Below, in pieces: positions 43,775 through 53,267 of a DNA stretch of 64,000 bases; position 1 is the stretch's first letter, and the number at the start of each line of letters is the position of its first letter. Source of the DNA: Chloroflexus aurantiacus J-10-fl (GTDB lineage Bacteria > Chloroflexota > Chloroflexia > Chloroflexales > Chloroflexaceae). The position numbers were made by a program, and so were the translations under genes. The notes below the pieces were generated by a model. It was not told the origin of the DNA. It saw only the letters and a program-made list of their open reading frames with translations, and did no database searches. Location: assembly GCF_000018865.1 (NCBI RefSeq), contig NC_010175.1, positions 558,001-622,000 on the forward strand. Direction: 5' to 3'.

Positions 43775-45148
43775 TTATTGCGCACGCTGTGATGATAGTG
43801 ATGTACGCAGTCCCTGTAACGAACGCTCGGCGGCATCAGCTTCATCGGCGTCAACCCCATCTGGTCGATAGCGTGCCCGTTCATACGTCGCGGTCAGATC
43901 GATAAATGGCTGCTGGTCGGGCAGCACCGATGAGACGTGTGTACACCATTCGGACGGTGTCTGATCTGGTGGGCGTCGCCAGCCCTGAGCTTCCAGGGCG
44001 AGCAGTGCCTGAATATACGCTCGCCGCACACGCGATACCGCGTCTGCCCCTCGCAAGGCAGCCAGTGCGGCTTGCAAGCCGTGCAAGTGTCGCCGGAAGG
44101 GACGCCGGAACGAACCAAACAGATCGCGGAGGTCGGCAATCAAACTCTGCCCGATGTCAAGCGACTGACGTTCTTCATCGGTCACCGAACGACGGTGCCG
44201 TCGTCGCCAAAGCACGATGATGATAACCAGTGCTACCAGTGGGATCAGTGCCAGCAGGAAGGTTGCCTGTTGGGCAATGGCGACAACTGTCTCTGCAGCA
44301 GTATCATCAACCACTGCGGTATCGGGTGTTGGTGGTGGCTCTGGACGGAGATTCATCTGAGCCAGTGCCCGGCCTAATACCCCCAGGAGCGCACGTATCA
44401 CATCACCAAAGACAACGGTAATGAGATAGACAAGTGCGGCACCGATGAGTGCAAACGGCAAGAGGAGCAGTTGCAAAAGCGCGATCATTCCTTCAAGGGC
44501 CAGATCACCGCTCAGGAGAGCGGCTAAACTGAGACCAAGAGCGAGCACGGCACCGATTACGCCCAAAAGCAGAAGACTCCACCTTGCATCCAGTGACTGA
44601 GCCTGATCGGATGTCATCTCAACAACGTGGGTCAGCGCCAGCGCAGCAAGACCACTGCCCACGAAGACAATGATGTAGACCAGCAGCAGATCATTACTAA
44701 CCGCTTCACCTGCGCGCAACAGTGGACCGAGGATGAGTGCCAGTACCGCACCGATCACACCACGTCCGGCCAGGGTCAAAATAGTAGCACTGTCGTGGTC
44801 AGCGAGTCGCACACCACGCCAGACCAAAAAGAATGCAACCAGCACTGCCAGGTAGATCGGGCCGCTTTGGGGTTGGCCGGGACGCAACGCTGCGAGCAAT
44901 GTAAGCGGATCGAGGCCGAACGTCAACCAACTCAGCCAGGCTGCCGCGACTATTGGCGCCAGCACGAGCAGCGAGCGATTAAACGGCCAGCGCAGACGAC
45001 TCCCGACCTCATCAGCCACCCGTCCCAGCACGACGGCGCTGAATAGCCCCGGCCACGACAAGGCAATGGTCGTCAGCGCCAGGAACGGCAACCCGACAAC
45101 CGTTGCTTCAAACGCAGCCAGAAATATCGTGCGGAACAGGCGAGTCAT
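43775..45148 (-). CDS. DUF4129 domain membrane protein
   Basis: A 457-residue protein with about eight hydrophobic segments up to about 320 (LALTTIALSWPGLFSAVVLG, etc.), then a basic linker and a C-terminal domain (about 390-440: AYIQALLALEAQGWRRPPDQ, then TPSEW) that matches the DUF4129 pattern seen next to transglutaminase-like proteins. No transglutaminase gene is adjacent. Function unknown. It is separated from rpmG by a terminator. Confidence 0.8.
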   Translation of the reverse strand: MTRLFRTIFLAAFEATVVGLPFLALTTIALSWPGLFSAVVLGRVADEVGSRLRWPFNRSLLVLAPIVAAAWLSWLTFGLDPLTLLAALRPGQPQSGPIYLAVLVAFFLVWRGVRLADHDSATILTLAGRGVIGAVLALILGPLLRAGEAVSNDLLLVYIIVFVGSGLAALALTHVVEMTSDQAQSLDARWSLLLLGVIGAVLALGLSLAALLSGDLALEGMIALLQLLLLPFALIGAALVYLITVVFGDVIRALLGVLGRALAQMNLRPEPPPTPDTAVVDDTAAETVVAIAQQATFLLALIPLVALVIIIVLWRRRHRRSVTDEERQSLDIGQSLIADLRDLFGSFRRPFRRHLHGLQAALAALRGADAVSRVRRAYIQALLALEAQGWRRPPDQTPSEWCTHVSSVLPDQQPFIDLTATYERARYRPDGVDADEADAAERSLQGLRTSLSSQRAQ

Positions 45149-45221
45149 GAAAAAACAGATTTCAGATCAGGTGTGGGAAAAGGCGTACCTCAGCAAACCG
45201 TAGTGATCGCAACCGGCGCAA

Positions 45222-45254
45222 AGAAAATACCGGGAGCGGTTATATCGCTCCCGG
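45222..45254 (-). terminator. Rho-independent terminator of rpmG
   Basis: On the minus strand a 9-bp stem (CCGGGAGCG / CGCTCCCGG, loop ATATAAC) is followed by TATTTTCTTT, 9 nt past the rpmG stop. Confidence 0.85.
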
Positions 45255-45263
45255 CTACCTGAC

Positions 45264-45428
45264 TTACTTCGTCTCACGATAGAGCACGTGGCGGCGAACA
45301 ATCGGATCGTACTTGCGCAACTCGAGACGGCTCGGATCGTTGCGGCGGTTCTTCTCGGTGGTATAGGTGTGACCGCTCTCAGTGCTCTTCAGCTTGATCA
45401 CGATGCGGTTTCCCTTTTTGCTGGCCAT
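45264..45428 (-). CDS. rpmG: 50S ribosomal protein L33, cysteine-free
   Basis: A 54-residue L33 ([20 protein letters not shown], then [17 protein letters not shown]). It has no cysteine, so it is the zinc-free form. The ATG at 45428 is used; the extended frame to 45515 overlaps the promoter. GGAAT precedes the start. It is flanked by its own promoter and terminator. Confidence 0.95.
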   Translation of the reverse strand: MASKKGNRIVIKLKSTESGHTYTTEKNRRNDPSRLELRKYDPIVRRHVLYRETK

Positions 45429-45486
45429 GGCAATTCCTCTTCCCAACACTACACACGAAATTGCGCCTATCGGCGCACTACGCGCT

Positions 45487-45515
45487 AGTATACCATATCG
45501 GCTGAAGGCGGGCAA
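45487..45515 (-). promoter_or_regulatory. Promoter of rpmG
   Basis: On the minus strand TTGCCC (45515-45510) and an extended TGGTATACT (hexamer 45492-45487) are separated by 17 nt. Confidence 0.65.
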
Positions 45516-45564
45516 CTATGCCTGAGCGACAGCCGTAATGTTCGGATTAATGTGGTTGTGCGCG

Positions 45565-46737
45565 TCAGGCAGCCACATCCCGCCGGAAGACAACACGGAG
45601 TGATGAGTCCTCGAAGAAGGCATCCTGGGCCCGCAAACGGGCCAGCGATTGTGGAAGGACAATCCGATGGCGATGCCAGCCAACTGAAATCAGCAGCTCA
45701 TCATCGCTCTGGGCCAGATGCACCTGATCTTCTGAAGCAAAGGGAAGGGGTACAATCAAATCGTAGCCGTAGGCAGTCTTCTCCACGCGCTGGGTTGGCC
45801 CTTGATACAGGAAGGCTGTCGGATCACGGTCGGCAAAGAGATGGTCGGCCAACCGCGACAGTAGTTCGGTGCCAATGATCTCTTGCGAAAAGTGGGGGGC
45901 ACGCAGGATGGGCAGCGGCTCAAACATCTCTTCGACCATCGGCGCGTACTGCTGTTGCATTGCCCGCCACTGCGCGAAGTGAGCATCAACCTCAGGGGGT
46001 AAAATCCGGTTTACAATAATCGCATCGACTGCGTAGCCAAACAGACTGAGGTAGGTTAACGACCGTTGCGCTTCCCGAATTACCATCTTTTCGAGGTTCA
46101 TGACGATGCGGGCGGTGCAAATCTGCTGATTGGTTAGCAATTGGCGCACATCGATCAAGGCGTCAATTGCTTGCTGAGCAGAGGCCAGTACATCATCGTC
46201 GGCAATTGGCATATCGGTCACCCGGCGCGCTACCGGTCGTACCACGCGCAACAGGGCACGGGCTATCGGGAAGAGACGGGCGATCCACCAGCGCATCACA
46301 TCCGGCAGCGACAGCAGGCGTAGCGTCTCGCCAGTAGGGGCCGCATCCACGACAATTACGTCGTACTTGCCTTCATCGTAGTGACGTTTGATCTGGAGCA
46401 AGCTGAAGAGTTCTTCGGTGCCGGGAATAACCGACAACTCACCCTGGGCGATGGTCTCGACACCCTGCCAGGCCAGCAGATCGGCCAGATAACGTGAAAC
46501 TGTACCCCAGCTCGATTCAAGTTCGTGCAAGGCATTGATCTCTTGTGCCCACAGATTGGGGGCAACCTGAAGCGGTTCTGCCCGCAGATCAACACCGAGC
46601 GAGTCACCCAAAGAGTGGGCCGCATCGGTCGAGAGCACGATTGTACGATAACCGAGCTGAGCGCAGCGGAGGGCACTAGCCGCTGCAATACTGGTTTTGC
46701 CAACGCCGCCCTTACCGGTGTAGAAGAGAATGCGCAT
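45565..46737 (-). CDS. ArsA/GET3-family ATPase with C-terminal alpha-crystallin-like domain
   Basis: A 390-residue deviant-Walker ATPase. The P-loop is GKGGVGKTSIAAA, switch I STDAAHSLGDSLG, switch II VVDAAPTGETLRLL. The last 70 residues (YGYDLIVPLPFASEDQVHLA, then LISVGWHRHRIVLPQSLA) resemble the HSP20-like domain found at the end of many bacterial ArsA/GET3 homologs. No arsenite pump or metalloregulator is adjacent, so a chaperone or ATPase role unrelated to arsenic is more likely. A promoter is found just upstream. Confidence 0.9.
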   Translation of the reverse strand: MRILFYTGKGGVGKTSIAAASALRCAQLGYRTIVLSTDAAHSLGDSLGVDLRAEPLQVAPNLWAQEINALHELESSWGTVSRYLADLLAWQGVETIAQGELSVIPGTEELFSLLQIKRHYDEGKYDVIVVDAAPTGETLRLLSLPDVMRWWIARLFPIARALLRVVRPVARRVTDMPIADDDVLASAQQAIDALIDVRQLLTNQQICTARIVMNLEKMVIREAQRSLTYLSLFGYAVDAIIVNRILPPEVDAHFAQWRAMQQQYAPMVEEMFEPLPILRAPHFSQEIIGTELLSRLADHLFADRDPTAFLYQGPTQRVEKTAYGYDLIVPLPFASEDQVHLAQSDDELLISVGWHRHRIVLPQSLARLRAQDAFFEDSSLRVVFRRDVAA

Positions 46738-46771
46738 ACTCGACCGTTCGTTGTAGAAGCGATTTTGTATT

Positions 46772-46800
46772 ATGATAGCGTTAAATTATCTTTTATGCAA
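46772..46800 (-). promoter_or_regulatory. Promoter of the ArsA-like gene
   Basis: On the minus strand TTGCAT (46800-46795) and TATCAT (46777-46772) are separated by 17 nt of A/T-rich spacer. Confidence 0.55.
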
Positions 46801-46902
46801 ATTCGGTGTGTGTACCAATCAGCCTATGCAAGCTACCTCAAAGGTAGCACGGGTTTTGCAACGTGAGAATTGCAACTGGTAAATGAACCGTCCCGCTCCT
46901 GA

Positions 46903-47283
46903 TCAGGCCCAACCTAAATCATCCGGCTTCCCGGTTGAGCTGCTCTCATCGTCTTTCTTGCCGCTTAGTTCTTCTTCGAGCATCTGATCGACCATCTCGT
47001 CCCAGTCTTCGCCGGCATCTTCACCCAGCTCCTTTCCCAATCGCTTGGCCCAGCGTGCAATCGAGCGGGGGTCGCTTTCGTCAAGTCCCATGAACGTCGA
47101 AGGATCGGCAAGTGATTCAAGACGATCTTCTTCTGATTTGAGGGTCGCAAAGCGCGAGATTGCACGACGCACCCCCGTGTTGCCGCAGCGTGGACAGGCC
47201 AGACCGGGCGGATCACTGAATCCACGTACCAGTTTTTGAAACTGACCGTTACATGCTGGACAGAGATACTCGTAGATTGGCAT
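46903..47283 (-). CDS. FmdB-type zinc ribbon protein
   Basis: A 126-residue protein. The N-terminus (MPIYEYLCPACNGQFQKLVR, then CPRC) is the FmdB/CxxC-SSSS regulatory zinc-ribbon domain. The C-terminal part is an acidic helical tail (SARWAKRLGKELGEDAGEDW) longer than usual. Its role is not well defined in the family. It follows the phosphorylase gene by 29 nt and may be last in that operon. Confidence 0.88.
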   Translation of the reverse strand: MPIYEYLCPACNGQFQKLVRGFSDPPGLACPRCGNTGVRRAISRFATLKSEEDRLESLADPSTFMGLDESDPRSIARWAKRLGKELGEDAGEDWDEMVDQMLEEELSGKKDDESSSTGKPDDLGWA

Positions 47284-47312
47284 AGCAACCTCTATTTCCT
47301 GGTCACCCGGCT

Positions 47313-48616
47313 TTACCGGATAATCTCTTCAACCAAGGGCAATGGCGGTGGTGGCGTATCATGGATAGTATAGGCAAGCTGGAGCCGTTCGGCAACATGA
47401 TCGACATCAGTTTCACGTGCCGCGTGGATGGTGAGCAGTGGATCACCTGCCTTCACTGCATCACCAACTTTTGCCTGCAAGACCAGGCCTACCGCATGGT
47501 CAATGGTATCTTCTTTGCGTGAACGTCCGCCACCCAGCGCATTGACCGCTAACCCCAATGCCTGACCATCAATCGCCGTCACAAAACCGGCCCGTGGTGC
47601 CGGGAGATCGACCTGCACGGGAGCGACCGGCAGGCGTTCGGGATGATCAATCACTTCTGGATCGCCACCCTGATTGATGACCATGGCCCGAAACTTTTCC
47701 CAGGCTGCACCCGACTGCAATGCCTCACTCAACAACGCACGTGCGGCATCACTGTCGTTGCGTAGGCCGGCCATGCGTACCAGTTCACTCCCCAACACAA
47801 GGCACAGCTCAACCAGATCAGACGGCCCAGAACCACGCAAAGCTGCAATGGCTTCGCGCACTTCCAGCGCATTACCGACCGCAAAACCGAGCGGCTGTTG
47901 CATACTGCTCAGCACCGCAGCAACTCTACGCCCTGCATGCCGACCGATTGCCACCATCGTTTGGGCCAGGCGACGGGCATCGGCGAGTGTCTGCATGAAG
48001 GCGCCACGTCCATATTTTACATCGAGCACGATACAATCAGCACCCGATGCCAGCTTCTTACTCATCACACTGGCCGCGATCAATGGAATTGACTCGACGG
48101 TGGCAGTGACATCGCGGAGGGCGTAGAGTTTTTTGTCAGCCGGTGCCAGATCGCCGCTTTGGGCAGCCACCACCAGCCCCAGTTCACGCACCGCGCGCCG
48201 AAACTCATCGGCACTGAGATTGGTGCGAAAGCCGCGAATGCTCTCCAGCTTATCAATCGTGCCGCCGCTAAAACCCAGTCCCCTGCCACTCATTTTTGCC
48301 ACCGGCAGGCCAACGGCGGCGACCAGGGGGGCCAGTACCAGGGTCGTTTTGTCACCGACACCACCGGTTGAATGCTTGTCAACCGTCAGTGGCGCAATAT
48401 CGTGGAGATCGAGCATATCGCCCTGCGAGCCATGGCGATGGTCAGATCAGCCGTTTCGCGATCATCCATCCCGCGCAACACGATGGCCATCGCCAGGGCA
48501 GCCATCTGATAATCGGGAATCGCACCGGCTGCATAGTTCGCGACAACCCATTCAATCTCTTCGGTGGTCAATGCACGGCCATCTCGTTTCGCGGCAATAA
48601 TTTCTACCATACGCAT
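47313..48616 (-). pseudogene. Pyrimidine-nucleoside phosphorylase, one-base frameshift
   Basis: Two overlapping frames make one enzyme of the thymidine/pyrimidine-nucleoside phosphorylase family. Frame A (48616 to about 48425) gives MRMVEIIAAKRDGRALTTEE, IPDYQMAALAMAIVLRGMDD and [10 protein letters not shown]. Frame B continues [20 protein letters not shown], then [11 protein letters not shown]. At the joint CGCAGGGCGATATG lacks one base compared with the expected CGCAGCGGCGATATG (S-G-D-M). Restored length is about 434, the normal size. The body shows no other damage, so the shift may be recent, a sequencing error, or programmed. It belongs to the acpS-nnr operon. Confidence 0.85.
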
Positions 48617-48651
48617 GGCAGGCATTCCTTTCTACGTCCTGGCCCGGCAGC

Positions 48652-50283
48652 TTAGCCGGTGCGCAACTCTTGCATGACTGATGGCAACAGCGGCAACAAA
48701 TCACCGGCAACGACGCCGGCATCTCCAAAGGCCATACGCGCTCTGGCCCCGGCGGCACCGTGCAGGTAGACACCCAGCGCCGCGGCAGCGAATGGCAGAC
48801 ACCCCTGGGCAATCAAGCCGGCAATCACACCGGCCAAGACATCACCCGAACCGGCTGTCGCCAGAGCCGGATTCGCCCCGTCATACATCAGCGTGCGGCC
48901 ATCTGGGGCAGCAATGACTGTGGTTGCACCCTTCAGAACGACCGTCTGTCGCCAACGTTGCGCGGCTTCAGCCGCCGTCGCAACCCGATCAGCAGGTAAT
49001 TCACTTACGCCAAGCAGACGGCGCATTTCGCCGGGGTGCGGGGTAAGCACACAGTGTTCGGGTGGTAGTCGCTCGAACCAGTCTGCGGCGGTGGCAAGAA
49101 TATTCAGGCCATCGGCATCGATAACTGTGGGTGGTAAAGCCACCGTTTGCTGGGGCTGATTGGTGAGTGGTTCACCGACGGCAACAAAGCCAACGCGCGC
49201 CCGGCTCCGTGTGTGATCGAGACCAAAGAGGCGCAGTACCAGTTTGCGGGTTGCCTCGGCCTGACCCAATCCCGGCCCAAGCAACAACGCCTGATAGCCC
49301 GGCAGATGTTCGGCCAGATCATCGACGGCGGCAGGGCCGATTGCGCCCCAGTCACCTTCGGCAACCGGTAACAATGTCACCTCTGGTGGTAGCGTAGCCA
49401 GCGACAAGACTGTGCGGCCAGTAGCAAGGGTGACCAGACCGGCACCGGAGCGTTGGGCACCGGCGCACGCCAGTACGGCTGCACCAGGGTAATTGATCGA
49501 ACCGGCAACCACCAGTACTTTACCGAAAACACCTTTATGAGCATCAGCCGGACGGGGCGGCAACAATGTACGTGCCTGGCTGGCAGTTAACAATTCGCTC
49601 ATCGTTAATACTCCATCTAATGATGACAGGCCGATGGGGGCGACCACAATCTCTCCTGCATAGCCACGACCGGGCCAGAGCAGTAATCCACGCTTGATCA
49701 AACCGGTCGCAACGGTCAGATCGGCGCGAATGGCCACTGTAGGCACCTGACCGTCGTCAGCACCAACGCCACTGGGCAGATCGATAGCTACCACGCGCAG
49801 ATCAGACCGCTGGGTACGTTCGGCATTCACGGCCTGAATGATAGTTGCCAGGTCAGCAGTCGGTGGTCGGGCACCGGTTCCCAACAACCCATCAAGCACC
49901 AGAACAGCCTTACGGAGCGCCTGCGCGAGGAGCGAACCATCACCATCGGTTGCGGCGGATAGCTCAGGGATCGCTCGCTCACGGCAGGCTTGCAGGTTGG
50001 CATCAACCCCACTGCGGCGCCACACGTAGAGCGTGACCAGCGCACCGGCATCGGCCAGATGACGCGCAGCGACCAACGCATCACCGCCATTGTTACCAGG
50101 GCCAACCAACACCAACACCTGTCGATTGGCTAACGGTGCAGCGTAGCGCAGAACTGCGTCGGCCACACCGGCACCGGCCTGCTCCATTAAAGCCGCCCAG
50201 GTCGTACCACGCACAACCGCAGCCTCTTCCGCAGACCGCATCTGACCGGCAGTTACCACAAATGGCAATTTCTCCTTAGACAT
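48652..50283 (-). CDS. nnr: Bifunctional NAD(P)H-hydrate epimerase and dehydratase
   Basis: Nnr repairs NADHX and NADPHX. The 543-residue fusion has the epimerase part at the N-terminus (VTAGQMRSAEEAA, VLVGPGNNGGDALVAARHL, IDLPSGVGADDG) and the ribokinase-like ADP-dependent dehydratase at the C-terminus (HKGVFGKVLVVAGSINYPGA, LTPHPGEMRRLLG, TAGSGDVLAGVIAGLIAQG). Both halves keep their hallmark residues. It lies 3 nt after acpS, an arrangement seen in many bacteria. Confidence 0.95.
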   Translation of the reverse strand: MSKEKLPFVVTAGQMRSAEEAAVVRGTTWAALMEQAGAGVADAVLRYAAPLANRQVLVLVGPGNNGGDALVAARHLADAGALVTLYVWRRSGVDANLQACRERAIPELSAATDGDGSLLAQALRKAVLVLDGLLGTGARPPTADLATIIQAVNAERTQRSDLRVVAIDLPSGVGADDGQVPTVAIRADLTVATGLIKRGLLLWPGRGYAGEIVVAPIGLSSLDGVLTMSELLTASQARTLLPPRPADAHKGVFGKVLVVAGSINYPGAAVLACAGAQRSGAGLVTLATGRTVLSLATLPPEVTLLPVAEGDWGAIGPAAVDDLAEHLPGYQALLLGPGLGQAEATRKLVLRLFGLDHTRSRARVGFVAVGEPLTNQPQQTVALPPTVIDADGLNILATAADWFERLPPEHCVLTPHPGEMRRLLGVSELPADRVATAAEAAQRWRQTVVLKGATTVIAAPDGRTLMYDGANPALATAGSGDVLAGVIAGLIAQGCLPFAAAALGVYLHGAAGARARMAFGDAGVVAGDLLPLLPSVMQELRTG

Positions 50284-50286
50284 CAG

Positions 50287-50700
50287 CTACCCCGCCCATG
50301 CCACAACACTGGCCAGCGCCAGCTCATCGGTATGCGACAAACTCACCGCCAAAGCGCAAATTCCCAACGCTGCGGCTTGCTCAGCGGCAAACCCCGATAA
50401 ACGCAAGACAGGACGACCATCGTTGTCACGTACCACTTCGATCTCGTGAAAGCCGGCGCGCGGGCGATCAGCGACTGCCAGTGCCCCAAGACCGCGTAGC
50501 CCGATCCCCAGGGCTTTGGCACACGCCTCTTTCGCTGCCCAGCGTGCCGCCAGTGCTTCGTAGCGAACATCCCCTGAACCGGCGAGGCAATCAGCCTGCT
50601 CGGTCGCGGTATACACCCGCTGCACAAACCGCTGACCATAGCGCACAACTGCGTGCCGGATACGCGCCACCTCTACCAGATCGACCCCGTGATACAGCAT
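50287..50700 (-). CDS. acpS: Holo-[acyl-carrier-protein] synthase
   Basis: AcpS moves the 4'-phosphopantetheine of CoA to apo-ACP. The 137-residue protein shows GVDLVEVARI at the start (Mg2+ Asp), RWAAKEACAKALG near 53-65, and the closing SLSHTDELALASVVA. Slightly longer than the usual 120-125. It follows the FecR-like gene by 8 nt and precedes nnr by 3 nt. Confidence 0.95.
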   Translation of the reverse strand: MLYHGVDLVEVARIRHAVVRYGQRFVQRVYTATEQADCLAGSGDVRYEALAARWAAKEACAKALGIGLRGLGALAVADRPRAGFHEIEVVRDNDGRPVLRLSGFAAEQAAALGICALAVSLSHTDELALASVVAWAG

Positions 50701-50708
50701 AAGGCAAC

Positions 50709-52124
50709 CTATTGCGTTCCAACCAATGACACCTCGGCCACTCGTGCGTCATAATCATGGCCATTGGCATAAATCTCAACACTGCGCAGATAACGATAAT
50801 CGGGCAACCAGTTCTCATCGCGCAAATCAACCCGGAATTGGGTCCAGGTTGATGGTTCGACGCGCAGGTAAAAAACCCCATCGGCACGCACCCGCAACGC
50901 ATCATCACTGGTGGCCGTGTAGATACAAACTACACGTTCCTCGTCGGGATCGGCTGGACTGCTGCGGCGGGCAACAATGCGGATCATCACCGGGCACTCA
51001 GTGCCGCGATCACCCGCTGCCGGTAATGATTGATAATCCACCCGCGCCCACAGTGAAAAGACCAGGGAACGAAACTCGGACACATCAATCCCGGCCCCCT
51101 GTACACCAAGCGGCTGGCGGATACTGGTGACAAAGCCTTTGGTCTGCCCACCAACCCGGTAGAACCACGCTGCGGTACGCCAGTCTTCGATGGGGCAAAC
51201 CAGCGTATCGTTAGGAGGGCGACAGATTTGCGCCAACCGGAAGAAACCGCGTTCAAGCAAGGGGAGACTCGGTGTACCTGAAACCTGCCAGGTGGTTGAA
51301 CGCGGTAGGGTCGGGTCATCGGTGCGCGTGGTATTGTTATACTCAACCTCAGAAAAACGGGAAAAACCACCATCGCGGATAAGCTCCCAGCGTGCCGGTA
51401 CCGGCAAACCGGGGATTCCAGCCGGGTCGACCTCGATCCGCTGTCCGGCGGCCAGGCGTACAGGTTGACCAACCACACCGGTAACGATAGCACTCCCGCT
51501 GCGCACAGCAACATCGGCTATCAATGCCGGGCGACCATCACTCCGGATCACCCGCCGTTCGGGTGGGTAAAGATTAATGCTATAACTCCCACCGGGTAAT
51601 AATTTGACCTGGGCATCGCCTACAGTAACGGTGAAGAACACATTTTGAAACGGTTGATCGCCGCGCACATCGTAGCGCACGTACCCATTCGTCTGTTCAA
51701 GCGCAACCTGTAACGTACCACTATGCCAGCGGGTGGTGCGCAGCGTTGTCAGCCGTAGTTCGGTGCCGGCCCACAGATCAAGTTGACTACCCTCGAACAG
51801 ACGTAACGAGGCCACCTGCCCGTAGCCGGCATTAGGCAGGGTACGCACCGCTTCCCCCTCACTCAGCGGTTGCTGATCGCGCACCCCCTGAAAAATAGTG
51901 CGACCGGCCGGCTGCCAGACGATACTTTCATCGGAACCACGCACGACCAGAATCGCGGTCTGTACGTCGGTCGCCGTCAGATACCACTGACGGATATTCC
52001 ACACCACCCACGAACTCAGGGCGAGGAACAAACCAAAAAAGACGAAAAGCGTCAGCCACGCAATGCGTAAGGTACGTCGTTGCGCTACCAATCGATCATG
52101 TGTTGCAACCGTTGATGTTCTCAT
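50709..52124 (-). CDS. Membrane-anchored FecR-like protein with carbohydrate-binding-like C-terminus
   Basis: A 471-residue protein: one membrane helix near 25-45 (IAWLTLFVFFGLFLALSSWV), a FecR-like beta-domain (about 90-260: ASLRLFEGSQLDLWAGTELR, later ATVSVTVGDAQVKLLPGGSY-like strands), and a C-terminal beta-sandwich (about 270-471) with Trp/Tyr-rich pattern like a carbohydrate-binding domain. No sigma/anti-sigma genes adjoin, so iron regulation is unlikely; an envelope role is inferred. The start at 52124 is 7 nt after a TATAAT, suggesting a leaderless message; upstream in-frame ATGs lie in or before the -10. Confidence 0.75.
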   Translation of the reverse strand: MRTSTVATHDRLVAQRRTLRIAWLTLFVFFGLFLALSSWVVWNIRQWYLTATDVQTAILVVRGSDESIVWQPAGRTIFQGVRDQQPLSEGEAVRTLPNAGYGQVASLRLFEGSQLDLWAGTELRLTTLRTTRWHSGTLQVALEQTNGYVRYDVRGDQPFQNVFFTVTVGDAQVKLLPGGSYSINLYPPERRVIRSDGRPALIADVAVRSGSAIVTGVVGQPVRLAAGQRIEVDPAGIPGLPVPARWELIRDGGFSRFSEVEYNNTTRTDDPTLPRSTTWQVSGTPSLPLLERGFFRLAQICRPPNDTLVCPIEDWRTAAWFYRVGGQTKGFVTSIRQPLGVQGAGIDVSEFRSLVFSLWARVDYQSLPAAGDRGTECPVMIRIVARRSSPADPDEERVVCIYTATSDDALRVRADGVFYLRVEPSTWTQFRVDLRDENWLPDYRYLRSVEIYANGHDYDARVAEVSLVGTQ

Positions 52125-52131
52125 AGCTGCC

Positions 52132-52137
52132 ATTATA
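52132..52137 (-). promoter_or_regulatory. -10 box of the FecR-like/acpS/nnr operon
   Basis: TATAAT on the minus strand with 7 nt to the ATG at 52124. No ribosome binding site between, matching the radA and rsbT layouts. Confidence 0.55.
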
Positions 52138-52253
52138 CTCCAGGCCAACCTCGCGCTTGCCAGAAATCAACCCTGCCAATGATACGATGAAATGGTTATC
52201 GGCAGGATACTCTTCCTCAGATTGATAGCGACACGTGTAGCAGACGAAAACTT

Positions 52254-52295
52254 GAACAAACGTACTTGACAAAACAAGTGTTCGTTAGCTATAAT
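52254..52295 (+). promoter_or_regulatory. lexA promoter with two SOS-box-like operators
   Basis: TTGACA (52266-52271) and TATAAT (52290-52295) are 18 nt apart. GAACAAACGTAC (52254-52265) lies directly before the -35, and AAACAAGTGTTC (52272-52283) fills the spacer. Both are one base from the Gram-positive-type LexA site GAAC-N4-GTTC. This arrangement predicts autorepression. Confidence 0.8.
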
Positions 52296-52362
52296 TGCTA
52301 CATAAGTTCTAATTTTTTCGCCGCAGCCCATCAAGGTCGCGGCCAATGAAAGGAAAGCGGCC

Positions 52363-53013
52363 ATGAGAAGGCACGAGATGTCTGATCGACAGGCGGAAAT
52401 CTATCAATACATTGTTCGTTTCATCAAAGAGCGTGGTATTTCGCCGTCAATCCGCGACATCCAGCGCGATCTGCACATCTCATCGACTTCAGTTGTCTCC
52501 TACAATTTAGATGTTCTGGAGAAGCTCGGCAAGATTGTACGTAACGATAAAATCTCGCGTGGTATCAGTCTGCCGGGGATGGTACCGGCGCTCCTGAGAA
52601 ATGATGTTGGGCGGGTGCCATTGTTAGGTACGATTACTGCCGGTTCACCGCTCCCCGATCCAGAAGAGATCGACATCAATCGAGCAGAGCAAGTGGTTGT
52701 GCCAGCCGATGTTGTTCCCCCAGAGCGATTGAACAATGTGTACGCATTGAAGGTGCGTGGGCAATCAATGATCGATGCGCTGATCGATGACGGCGACATT
52801 GTCCTGCTCCGCCAGCAAGAGACAGCCGAGAATGGGCAGATGGTGGCGGCCTGGTTGATTGACGAAAATGCGGTAACGCTCAAGAAGTTCTACCTTGAAG
52901 ATGGCCGTGTCCGCCTGCAACCGGCCAACTCCACGATGCAACCCATCTATACCTCGCCCGATAATGTTCGTATCCGTGGGCGGGTGATCGGGGTGTTGCG
53001 CAGCCTGATGTAG
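52363..53013 (+). CDS. lexA: LexA SOS repressor
   Basis: A 216-residue LexA. N-terminal winged helix (about 1-70: SDRQAEIYQYIVRFIKERGI and PSIRDIQRDLHISSTSVVSY), self-cleavage site Ala-Gly in TITAGSP near 93, catalytic Ser in RGQSMIDALI near 133 and Lys in VTLKKFYL near 171. Starts at 52363 or 52378 are both possible; AAGGAAAG lies before the first. Controlled by its own operators. radA, though a repair gene, shows no such box. Confidence 0.96.
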   Translation: MRRHEMSDRQAEIYQYIVRFIKERGISPSIRDIQRDLHISSTSVVSYNLDVLEKLGKIVRNDKISRGISLPGMVPALLRNDVGRVPLLGTITAGSPLPDPEEIDINRAEQVVVPADVVPPERLNNVYALKVRGQSMIDALIDDGDIVLLRQQETAENGQMVAAWLIDENAVTLKKFYLEDGRVRLQPANSTMQPIYTSPDNVRIRGRVIGVLRSLM

Positions 53014-53040
53014 GACGCTATATTGTATGCCAGACAAGAA

Positions 53041-53085
53041 GGTGATGACAGGTATGTTCTTCCTGTCATCACCTCGATTTTTTTG
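53041..53085 (+). terminator. Rho-independent terminator of lexA
   Basis: A perfect 12-bp stem (GGTGATGACAGG / CCTGTCATCACC) with a 9-nt loop, followed within 4 nt by an eight-base T-run. Confidence 0.95.
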
Positions 53086-53267
53086 TTCTCCCAAGCACAA
53101 TAACTCTGTGGCCGGACAACATCGCTTCTCTTCAGTCGTGTTGAAAAGCGGGCGTGCTGTCGTGTGTGCGTTATACATGTAGCTGAGATTGTGTAATCCT
53201 TGCTGCTAGCCCATACGTGAGTCGTTCGTCCCGTGGTCGCCATTCCACGTTGCACAGATCGTTTACT

